Assembly (NCBI GenBank): GCA_021324155.1
Contig: JAJPJQ010000010.1
Coordinates: 124,001-188,000 of the forward strand
Reading direction: 5' to 3'
Length of the DNA stretch: 64,000 bases
Origin: Pseudomonadota bacterium
Lineage (GTDB): Bacteria > Desulfobacterota > Binatia > UBA9968
A model generated the notes under the pieces. The model made no database searches, was not told where the DNA came from, and saw only the letters and a list, made by a program, of their open reading frames with translations. Positions within the stretch are counted from its first letter, which is position 1. Every line of letters begins with the position of its first letter. Positions 9,851-17,672 of the stretch are shown in pieces. A program made the translations under genes and the position numbers.

Positions 9851-11074
9851 ATGCCTGAGACCGTTTTCTATCGCGATCTCGCCTACGTGTTCGTCGCCGC
9901 GGTTTTAGGCGGTCTGCTCGCGAAGCGCTTGGGCCAGCCGTCGATCATGGGCTACGTGCTCGGCGGAATCCTGATCGGGCCCTTCACGCCCGGTCCAACG
10001 CTTACCGACATTCACAATCTCGAGCTCTTCGCCGAGATCGGCGTCATTCTGCTCATGTACTCGATCGGCATGGAGTTCTCGGTGCGCGACCTGCTCACGG
10101 TAAAATGGGTCGCGCTCATCGGCGGCCCGCTCGGCCTCCTGCTCGTGGTCGGCCTCGCCGTCGTCGTCGGACGGCTGCTGGATTGGGGTCTTATACAAAG
10201 CATCATTATCGGCGCGGTGACCTCGCTCGCCAGCACGATGGTGCTGTCGCAGTTGCTCATCGACCGGCGCGAACTGCACTCCGAGCACGGACGCGTCATG
10301 ATCGGCATTACGCTCGTCGACGATCTCGCGTTCGTCCTCATGGTTGTGCTGGTTCCCGTGCTGACGAGTATGAGCGGCAGTCAATTCTTGAGCATCGCCC
10401 GCGCGTTCGGCGAGGGGCTGCTGATCCTCGCGCCGGTCATCTTCATCGCCGCCAAGCTCGTTCCGTGGCTGATGGCGCGCATTCCGGATACGGGAGACCA
10501 CGAGCTGCGCATCCTGATCGCGCTCGCTTTGGGATTCGCCACCGCGGCGGCGACGCAGGCGCTAGGCCTCTCGCTCGCGTTGGGCGCGTTTTTGGCCGGG
10601 ATGATCGTCAGCCAATCCGAGGTCGGCCACGAGATATTGAACGATCTGCTGCCGCTTAGAAATTCGTTCGTCGCGCTGTTCTTCGTCACGATCGGCACGC
10701 TCATCGACCCCGCAGCCCTCGTCTCCAATCCGGCTCTGCTCGCGGGCATCGTGGCGGTCATCGTGTTGGGCAAGCTCGTGATCTGGACAGCCGTCGTCAG
10801 CCTGTTTCGCTATTCGATGAGGACGGCGCTGCTGGTCGGAGTCGGCTTGACGCAGATCGGCGAGTTCTCCTACGTGCTCGTGCGGGTCGCGCGCGATTCG
10901 GGTCTCGTGGACACCGATATGTACAGCGCGATTCTCGCGGCGTCGCTGTTGACGATTCTATTGAACGCGATTCTGATCCGCGCCGCGCCGGGCTGGCTGG
11001 ATCGATTCCGGCTTACGCGGGCGCGGCCCGGCGAGGCCGAAGCACAAGCGGAACCGGCGGCCGAGGAGCGTTGA
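9851..11074 (+). CDS. Cation:proton antiporter (CPA2/KefB-type)
   Basis: Multi-TM; GGLLAKRLGQPSIMGYVLGGILIGPFTPGPTLTDIHNLELFAEIGVILLMYSIGMEFS. Confidence 0.92.
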   Translation: MPETVFYRDLAYVFVAAVLGGLLAKRLGQPSIMGYVLGGILIGPFTPGPTLTDIHNLELFAEIGVILLMYSIGMEFSVRDLLTVKWVALIGGPLGLLLVVGLAVVVGRLLDWGLIQSIIIGAVTSLASTMVLSQLLIDRRELHSEHGRVMIGITLVDDLAFVLMVVLVPVLTSMSGSQFLSIARAFGEGLLILAPVIFIAAKLVPWLMARIPDTGDHELRILIALALGFATAAATQALGLSLALGAFLAGMIVSQSEVGHEILNDLLPLRNSFVALFFVTIGTLIDPAALVSNPALLAGIVAVIVLGKLVIWTAVVSLFRYSMRTALLVGVGLTQIGEFSYVLVRVARDSGLVDTDMYSAILAASLLTILLNAILIRAAPGWLDRFRLTRARPGEAEAQAEPAAEER

Positions 11075-11238
11075 TCATCGCCCCGCCGGATAGAATCGCG
11101 ACGCTCTACCTGCTGATCGAAGTTGAAAAGCGCCTCTACATGGCCATCGCGCTGATCAAAAACGGCACGTTCGCGCGCCAGGTTTACGAGCTGCTGGAAT
11201 TCTTGGCAGACAAGATTTTCGGGGCCAAAAGCATGTGA
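11071..11238 (+). CDS. Possible small hydrophobic ORF translationally coupled to the antiporter (TTG start)
   Basis: TTGA overlap with antiporter stop; encodes about 55 aa: (M)IIAPPDRIATLYLLIEVEKRLYMAIALIKNGTFARQVYELLEFLADKIFGAKSM; absent from ORF track because of TTG start. Confidence 0.4.
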   Translation: MIIAPPDRIATLYLLIEVEKRLYMAIALIKNGTFARQVYELLEFLADKIFGAKSM

Positions 11239-11334
11239 AAAAATTCCGCTCTTCGATCGCGCGGGAGCGCCGCTTAACGATGACCGGGGAAAAACCCTAT
11301 TGCAAAGCCCTGGTAAAGTCGTATCAATCGAAAG

Positions 11335-11652
11335 ATGTCCCTATGGACCGGGCACATTTTCTGCTTCAATTGCGGCAAAGAATTCATCGTCAATCGCCTG
11401 ACGCCCGTGGAGATAAATGCCGCGCTGACTATGTTACAGTGCCCGCACTGTCTCAAGACCCCTGTTGGACAAAGGCCGCATCGAGTCAATTTTATTTCCT
11501 CCGCCACGCGACGGTTCCGCAAAACGCGCCGCGCGGAGGTCTGGCATTTTTGCGAATACTGCTCGAGCTGGCCGGACCATGAATTTATCGAAATAGACTT
11601 CCAGCCCCGCGGCGAATTTTGCAACGAGTGCAAGGTTCTCGCCGTAGGCTGA
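11335..11652 (+). CDS. Small zinc-ribbon protein with two Cys motifs
   Basis: MSLWTGHIFCFNCGKEFIVNRLTPVEINAALTMLQCPHCLKTP...WHFCEYCSSWPDHEFIEIDF...CNEC. Confidence 0.6.
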   Translation: MSLWTGHIFCFNCGKEFIVNRLTPVEINAALTMLQCPHCLKTPVGQRPHRVNFISSATRRFRKTRRAEVWHFCEYCSSWPDHEFIEIDFQPRGEFCNECKVLAVG

Positions 11653-11791
11653 CCGGCCGCGCATCCGGACGCTTCATTTAATCTCACTCCCAGGATTGCA
11701 GCTCGACGATGTTGCCGCGAAGCCGATGTGGCGCGAGCGGCGGCGCGGGAGCGAGGATTTAAAGCCGGCCGCACGCGCGATATACTAAAAT

Positions 11792-13537
11792 GTGACGCCG
11801 CCCGAATCCGATCCGCCGCGCACGGCCGTTCCGGCCGCGCTGAAATTTCAGTGGAAAGAATACCGCCTGCTCTTTTACTCGGCGCTGATCGGCGTCGCCG
11901 GCGGCCTCGCGGCACAGATCTTCGTCTGGCTGCTGAACACCGCCGAGCGTTTTCTGCTCGTCGGCATCGCCGGCTACAGCGCGCCCGAGCCGGGCATTCC
12001 GAATCCCGAGGCGATCGTCGGGCCCCACGGGCTCTGGCTCGTGCCGCTCGTCACGACGCTCGGCGGTCTCATCTCGGGAATTCTCGTCTACAGCTTCGCG
12101 CCGGAGGCGGAGGGCCACGGCACCGACGCGGCGGTCGAATCGTTTCATTATAAAGGCGGCAAGATCCGCCCGATCGTGCCGCTCATCAAAGCGCTCTCGT
12201 CGGCGGTGACGATCGGCTCCGGCGGCGCCGCGGGACGCGAGGGGCCGACGGCGCAGATCAGCGTCGGCGTCGGCTCGATCCTCGCCGACCTGCTGCGCCT
12301 GCCCGACGAGGAGCGGCGCATCCTCGTGCTCGCCGGCATGGCGGCCGGCCTCGCCGCGATCTTCAAATCGCCGCTCGGCATGGCGATCTTCGCCGTCGAG
12401 ATTCTCTACTCCGGCATGGCTTTCGAGACCGAGGCGCTCATCTATACGATCGTCGCATCGGTCATCGCCTACGCCGTCAACGGACTTTTCGTTGGATGGA
12501 CGCCGATCTTTCTCTTTCCCGGCAATATTCACTTCACGCGCCCGGTCGAGCTCGCGGGCTACGCGGCGCTCGGCGTTCTCGCGGGCGTCGTCGGCGCCAT
12601 CGAGCCGCCGATTTTTTACCGCACGCGCGACTTCTTCAAGGCGCTGCGCGTGCCGAATCATATCAAGCCCGCGATCGGCGGGCTCCTCGTCGGCGTGCTC
12701 GCGCTCTGGGTGCCGGAGATTTTATCGACGGGCTACGGCTGGATTCAGAAAGCGATGACCGGCAACTACATCGGCGGCTTTTTGATCTGGCTCGCGCTGC
12801 TGAAAATTATCGCGATGTCGCTCACGATCTCCTCCGGCGGCTCCGGCGGCGTCTTCGGCCCCAACGTGTACATCGGCGGCATGCTCGGCGCATGGGTCGC
12901 GTACGAGGCCGACCGCTGGATTCCCGGCGTCGGCTTCATGCCGCCGGCCTTCGCCGTCGTCGGCATGGCGGCGGTCTTCGCCGGCACCGCGCGCGTGCCG
13001 GTCGCGACGATGGTGATGGTCGCCGAGATGACCGGCGGCTACGGGCTCATCGTGCCGTCGATGCTAGCGACCGCGCTCGCCTTCGTCGTCCAGCGCACGA
13101 TCGCGGCGCGCTCCCGCTACCCGCGGCTCTACGAGGCGCAGGTGGAATTGCGCACCGACTCGCCGACGCACTACGAGCAAATGCTGCGCGCGGCCTTCGC
13201 CGTCCTCGAAGCCGGACCGCTGGTGAATCTCCACAACGTCACGTTCCCGCATCTCGTTTCGCTGCTGCGCCACGGCACGCCGATCCCGATCCACAACGGG
13301 CAGGGCTTTCTCACGTCGCTCGCCGTCGGCGAAAAGTCGCCGCTCGCCGGCCGCACCGTCGCGGAGATGTCGGAGCTGTATCCCGAGATGGTCGCCGCCG
13401 CCGTTATCCGCGCCAAGCAGGTGCTCTATCCGCGCGGCGCGACGCGCCTGCAAGCGGGCGATCAACTCCTCGTCGTCGCGGGAAGGGATATAAAAATAGA
13501 AGCGGTGCAGGAAGCGGAGGGCGGCGGATCGCTTTGA
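11792..13537 (+). CDS. Voltage-gated chloride channel family (ClC) protein with C-terminal TrkA-C-like domain
   Basis: GSGGAAGREGPTAQISVGVGS, SSGGSGGVFGPNVYIGGMLG ClC motifs; C-terminal SLAVGEKSPLAGRTVAEM...LQAGDQLLVVAG TrkA-C pattern; GTG start. Confidence 0.92.
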   Translation: MTPPESDPPRTAVPAALKFQWKEYRLLFYSALIGVAGGLAAQIFVWLLNTAERFLLVGIAGYSAPEPGIPNPEAIVGPHGLWLVPLVTTLGGLISGILVYSFAPEAEGHGTDAAVESFHYKGGKIRPIVPLIKALSSAVTIGSGGAAGREGPTAQISVGVGSILADLLRLPDEERRILVLAGMAAGLAAIFKSPLGMAIFAVEILYSGMAFETEALIYTIVASVIAYAVNGLFVGWTPIFLFPGNIHFTRPVELAGYAALGVLAGVVGAIEPPIFYRTRDFFKALRVPNHIKPAIGGLLVGVLALWVPEILSTGYGWIQKAMTGNYIGGFLIWLALLKIIAMSLTISSGGSGGVFGPNVYIGGMLGAWVAYEADRWIPGVGFMPPAFAVVGMAAVFAGTARVPVATMVMVAEMTGGYGLIVPSMLATALAFVVQRTIAARSRYPRLYEAQVELRTDSPTHYEQMLRAAFAVLEAGPLVNLHNVTFPHLVSLLRHGTPIPIHNGQGFLTSLAVGEKSPLAGRTVAEMSELYPEMVAAAVIRAKQVLYPRGATRLQAGDQLLVVAGRDIKIEAVQEAEGGGSL

Positions 13538-13541
13538 TCGT

Positions 13542-14642
13542 CTATTTCGGGCGCGGCTCTTTGATGCCGCGGCCGGGCTGCGCCAGCTTGCCCGCGCGCG
13601 CCAGCTTCACCGCCTCGATGAGAATTTTCGCCGCGTTGCGCACCTCGGCGTGCAGCGCCGCGTCGCGGTCGAGCGCGGCGTGGCTCGTCGCGTAGGGCTC
13701 GTAGTAGCCGACGTAGCGGTCGAGCGCCGCCGCCGCGCCCGCCTGGATCAGGTCCATATCGAGCAGCCAGTCGGTCAGCGAGCGGCGCACGGTGTCCGCG
13801 CCTTCGGTGTCGCCGTGCACGACGACGGCGAAGAAACGGCCCGAGAGGTGGCGCGGATAGTGCCAGCCTTTGAGCTCGAGCGCCTTCGCCGCTTCCGGGT
13901 CTTTGCCGCGCGTCGCGGTCGGATCGGGGTTGCCGCCGTCGGCGCACACCAGCCGGTCCATCATCAACTTGAGCGCGCTCGGCGCCTGATACCAATAGAC
14001 CGGGCAGACGATCATCACGCCGTGCGCCGCGGCCCAGCGCGGATAAATCTCGTTCATCCAGTCGTTCACCTGCCCCATGGCGTGGTTCGGATAGCAGGAG
14101 CACGGCCAATGGCAGAGCGGCATCGCCGTCGAGACGCACGCCTTGCACGGCAGGATCTGCCGGCCGTACTCGGCGGCGAGACGACCGAGGTCGAGGAGGT
14201 CGCACTCGCAGCCGGCTTTCTCGATCTCCGCGCGCGCCATCTCGGCCAGGCGGAAGCTCTTCGACATCTCGCCCGGGCAGGTCTGGTCGTGGCGGTCGGC
14301 GCCCGAGACGAGCAGGATGCGCGCCGGGCGCTTCGCGTCGCGATAGCGCTGCTCCGCCAGGTGAATCTGCTCGCGCGCTTCGAGCCACTCGACCGGCAGC
14401 TCGAACTCCGGATCGTGAAAGCCTTTCCCGGCTTTCCGCTTGCGCGGGCTCTTGTGGTATTCGTCGTAAACTTTCCAGGCGATCTCCGTCACGCGGCTAA
14501 GCTCCGCCTTGACTGCGTCGAACGCCGGGTCGTAGAAGCGCTCGGAGAAGCGGCGCTCGAACTCGGCGCGCGAGAGCTTCACGTCGCCCTGCCCCTTGCG
14601 GGGCTTTAAGTTCGTTTTGGAATTCTTCCTCGCCTTCGCCAT
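13542..14642 (-). CDS. Flavodoxin-like / NADPH-dependent FMN reductase family protein
   Basis: ARILLVSGADRHDQTCPGEMSKSFRLAEMARAEIEKAGCECDLLDLGRLAAEYGRQILPCKACVSTAMPLCHWPCSCYPNHAMGQVNDWMNEIYPRWAAAHGVMIVCPVYWYQAPSALKLMMDRLVC. Confidence 0.85.
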   Translation of the reverse strand: MAKARKNSKTNLKPRKGQGDVKLSRAEFERRFSERFYDPAFDAVKAELSRVTEIAWKVYDEYHKSPRKRKAGKGFHDPEFELPVEWLEAREQIHLAEQRYRDAKRPARILLVSGADRHDQTCPGEMSKSFRLAEMARAEIEKAGCECDLLDLGRLAAEYGRQILPCKACVSTAMPLCHWPCSCYPNHAMGQVNDWMNEIYPRWAAAHGVMIVCPVYWYQAPSALKLMMDRLVCADGGNPDPTATRGKDPEAAKALELKGWHYPRHLSGRFFAVVVHGDTEGADTVRRSLTDWLLDMDLIQAGAAAALDRYVGYYEPYATSHAALDRDAALHAEVRNAAKILIEAVKLARAGKLAQPGRGIKEPRPK

Positions 14643-14704
14643 CGCTCCCGCCCGCTGCATTGTACACAGCGCGGCGGGGCGCGGGAAGACACGGGGGCTG
14701 ATCT

Positions 14705-15100
14705 CTATCGCGCCCGCAACACGCTCGCGAAGCGAATGCCGAAGCCGTCGGGATCGGCGATGGTGAAGTCTCTGAGGCCGTAATAGCGGTCGGCGATCGG
14801 CAGGACGATCTCGGCGTCGAGCGTCTTCACTCTTTCCCAGCACGCATCGACATCCGGCACCATCACGCGCACATTCGCGCGCGGAAACTTCGGCCGAGGC
14901 GGCGCCTCGGCCGACGCGTCGCGAAACGCCGACACCTCGGCCAAAAACAGCCGGTGCTCCTCCCAGGTCAGCTCGACGAAATCCCCGCCGTCGCGCAGCA
15001 GCGCAAACCCTAAATCCACATAGAAGCGCGTTGAGCGCTTAATGTCCGCGACGACGATCTCGGTCACGAGCTGCTCGGTCGGATCGACGTAGGGGGACAT
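14705..15100 (-). CDS. Glyoxalase/bleomycin-resistance (VOC) family protein
   Basis: LVTEIVVADIKRSTRFYVDLGFALLRDGGDFVELTW...YYGLRDFTIADPDGFGIRFA. Confidence 0.9.
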   Translation of the reverse strand: MSPYVDPTEQLVTEIVVADIKRSTRFYVDLGFALLRDGGDFVELTWEEHRLFLAEVSAFRDASAEAPPRPKFPRANVRVMVPDVDACWERVKTLDAEIVLPIADRYYGLRDFTIADPDGFGIRFASVLRAR

Positions 15101-15240
15101 CGGTTTTCTATAGCGAATCCAGTGGGTATCCGAAAGCTCGCCGGATATTCATTTTCGCTTCCTTGACGGCCGCGGGAAGCCCGTTGTATATCCCTGCCGC
15201 GCGCCGGTAACGCGTCCAACCACCTTATAAGGAGGTCGCC

Positions 15241-16206
15241 ATGCTCATCGAGAAAAGCTTCCTTTCCCTTTCCGTATTTTTCGCGCTCAGCCTGGCATTT
15301 TCCCTGTCGTGGGCCAAGAGTCCGCCGACAAATACGAAACTGGGAACCAACGCGCTCGCGAACAAGAACACTGGCAGTGTCGATAATACCGCCGTCGGGT
15401 TTGACGCGCTACATGTCGACGGCCAAGGCTCGAACAACACGGCCGTCGGGGCCGGCGCGCTCGCAGCCAACACGACGGCGAACAGCAATACGGCCGTCGG
15501 CTCTGCGGCGCTTTCGGAAAACACCAGCGGTGAAGACGGCACCGCCGTCGGTGCCGACGCGCTGGCTCAGAGCACCGGCCAGCGGAACACCGCCGTGGGA
15601 AGCCTGGCGCTTTTTTCGAACGTGAGCGGGACGGAGAACACCGCGATAGGATTTTTCGCCGATGTCTCGGCCGACAACTTGACTCGCGCGACCGCGATCG
15701 GCGCGCGCGCCACCGCGACCGAAAGCAACAGCATCATGCTCGGAACCGATACGGATACCGTCATCGCGGCGAACACGATGCGCGTCACCTTCATCCCGCC
15801 GCTGCCGTCCGCCGCGCAGGTCTGTTTCGACGCGCCGGGCAACCTGCTTCAATGCGGCGCTTCGAGCTTGCGCTGGAAGACGAACATCCGTCCGTTCACC
15901 CCCGGCCTCGATGTGATTACGGCGCTGAAGCCGATCGCTTTCGACTGGAAAAAAGACGGCCGCGCCGATATCGGCCTCGGCGCCGAGGACGTCGCGGAGG
16001 TCGCTTCGTTCCTGACTTTTTCCGGCAAACAGGGCGAGATCGAAGGCGTGCGGTACGAGAAGATTCCGCTGCTGCTCATCAACGCGATCAAGGAGCAGCA
16101 GCAGGCGATCGAGAGGCAGCGCGAGCAGAACGCCGCGCTCGCGGCGCGGATCGAACGGCTCGAAGAATTGCTGCGCGAGCGCACCGCGGCAGCGGACGCG
16201 CGCTAG
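15241..16206 (+). CDS. Exported protein with NTAVG-type head repeats and C-terminal peptidase S74/intramolecular chaperone domain
   Basis: Signal peptide; repeated NNTAVGAGAL/NTAVGSAAL/GTAVGADAL/NTAVGSLAL/NTAIG; SSLRWKTNIRPFTPGLDVITALKPIAFDWKKDGRADIGLGAEDVAEV...; terminal coiled coil; AAGGAGG RBS. Confidence 0.88.
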   Translation: MLIEKSFLSLSVFFALSLAFSLSWAKSPPTNTKLGTNALANKNTGSVDNTAVGFDALHVDGQGSNNTAVGAGALAANTTANSNTAVGSAALSENTSGEDGTAVGADALAQSTGQRNTAVGSLALFSNVSGTENTAIGFFADVSADNLTRATAIGARATATESNSIMLGTDTDTVIAANTMRVTFIPPLPSAAQVCFDAPGNLLQCGASSLRWKTNIRPFTPGLDVITALKPIAFDWKKDGRADIGLGAEDVAEVASFLTFSGKQGEIEGVRYEKIPLLLINAIKEQQQAIERQREQNAALAARIERLEELLRERTAAADAR

Positions 16207-16351
16207 CGCCGCGGCAAATCACGCTCGGGATTGCAGCAGCCCTATAGCCGATCGCGGGCACGTGGGAGAGGAGAGATTTTCCTTGTCAGGGCGGCGATAG
16301 ATCGCATACAATGGGGCGATTTGACAATCTCATGCGCTTAGGAGTTCAGGC

Positions 16352-16792
16352 ATGAAAGTCGCCGCTCTTCTCCTGTTTTTAACCGCCGTTTCCTTGCCGG
16401 CCTTCGCCTTCGACCTTGCTTCTCCCGCGGGCCACTGGTTGACGACCGACCGATCCGGCCGCCCCACGGGGATCGTCCGCATCGATCGGATCGACGGCGA
16501 GTACCGCGGCTTTATCGAAAAGATTTTCCCCGCCGCCGGCGAACCCGATAACCCGCGCTGCGTCAACTGCGCGGGCGAGCGGAAGAATCAGCCGTTCATC
16601 GGCCTCAATCTTCTGTGGGGGCTCAAGGAACAGGGCGACGAGTATCGCGGCGGCGAGATCCTCGATCCCCGCAACGGCAGGATCTACCCCGTCCGGCTCA
16701 AGCTCGAGGACGGAGGCAAAAAGCTCGACGTGCGCGGCTTCGTCGGCGTGCCGCTCCTCGGCCGCAGCCTGACCTGGAATCGCGTGGAGTGA
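16352..16792 (+). CDS. DUF2147 domain-containing exported protein (copy 2)
   Basis: SPAGHWLTTDRSGRPTGIVRIDRIDGEYRGFIEKIFP...GERKNQPFIGLNLLWGLKEQGDEYRGGEILDPRNGRIYPVRLKLEDGGKKLDVRGFVG. Confidence 0.9.
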   Translation: MKVAALLLFLTAVSLPAFAFDLASPAGHWLTTDRSGRPTGIVRIDRIDGEYRGFIEKIFPAAGEPDNPRCVNCAGERKNQPFIGLNLLWGLKEQGDEYRGGEILDPRNGRIYPVRLKLEDGGKKLDVRGFVGVPLLGRSLTWNRVE

Positions 16793-16854
16793 ACCTGGCT
16801 GCTTGGCGAAGTGCATTAGAAAAGACTCCCGACCCTTTTTTCTCCTCCCTGGAT

Positions 16855-17511
16855 TTATTCTTTCGCCTGCGCTTCGAGAAGAATACGATGTTTCACCGAA
16901 ATCGGGTAAGCGATGCCGCCAGGAGTGATTAGCAGACCGCGTACTGCATCGTAATAAATGCCTCGTAGCCCGCATCCGCATGGCAGAAAATCATCGGCTA
17001 AAAACAATCCTAAGCTCTTATAGGTAGCCGTACTTTTTTCGCCGTTAACTGCGTTAGATTTCAAATAGTCGGCTCCTGAAACACCGCGATATTCGTCGGG
17101 CCCGTATTCGAAAACAGCCGAGCTACTGGCTGCAAGATGTTCCATTCTTTCGATTTGTGAAACGAGCTTACCATTACTGCCTATTTTTTTAGCCTGGAAA
17201 AGCATTCCCTTGAAAATCTTTTGCTCACCTAAGGTGATCTCAACTTGGAATATTCCATCGGCACCGCTGGTTTTCTCAAACGCGCCCTTCCCCCGACCCC
17301 CAAATTTTTTGTAGTCCACCCGCCAAGACCAGGACTGACCGTTTACTTGAACCGGAGATGACCAATGTGCTCTGAACGTTTTTCCCAACTCACCTGTTAA
17401 GGTGTCCTCCTCATCAGAAGCGCTTTCCCAACTTTCTGTGGCTTCCTTCGCGCGCTCGACCAAATGCTTTTTGATGTCGTTGTAGATGGCGGTCGGCAAG
17501 ACGTCCAGCAT
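16855..17511 (-). CDS. Putative PD-(D/E)xK-type nuclease of uncharacterised family, divergent from helicase
   Basis: GELGKTFRAHW...TSGADGIFQVEITLGEQKIFKGMLFQAKKIG: Glu, GxD and QxK spacing as in Mrr-like nucleases. Confidence 0.6.
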   Translation of the reverse strand: MLDVLPTAIYNDIKKHLVERAKEATESWESASDEEDTLTGELGKTFRAHWSSPVQVNGQSWSWRVDYKKFGGRGKGAFEKTSGADGIFQVEITLGEQKIFKGMLFQAKKIGSNGKLVSQIERMEHLAASSSAVFEYGPDEYRGVSGADYLKSNAVNGEKSTATYKSLGLFLADDFLPCGCGLRGIYYDAVRGLLITPGGIAYPISVKHRILLEAQAKE

Positions 17512-17571
17512 GGGCGCCCGTATAGCAGAGGAAGCTTACTTAACGCAAATGTTGCGCCACAACTATTGGAT

Positions 17572-17601
17572 CAACTTTCATATTCAAATAGACGAAAGTT
17601 G
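17572..17601. promoter_or_regulatory. 8-bp inverted repeat (CAACTTTC-N14-GAAAGTTG) in divergent intergenic region; possible operator
   Basis: Direct reading of the 161-bp gap between divergent genes. Confidence 0.35.
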
Positions 17602-17672
17602 CCTGATAAATTCCTATGAGCTATATCTAGCGCCTGATCCATCATTATTTTGCACGCCGAATTTCGCCGAGT

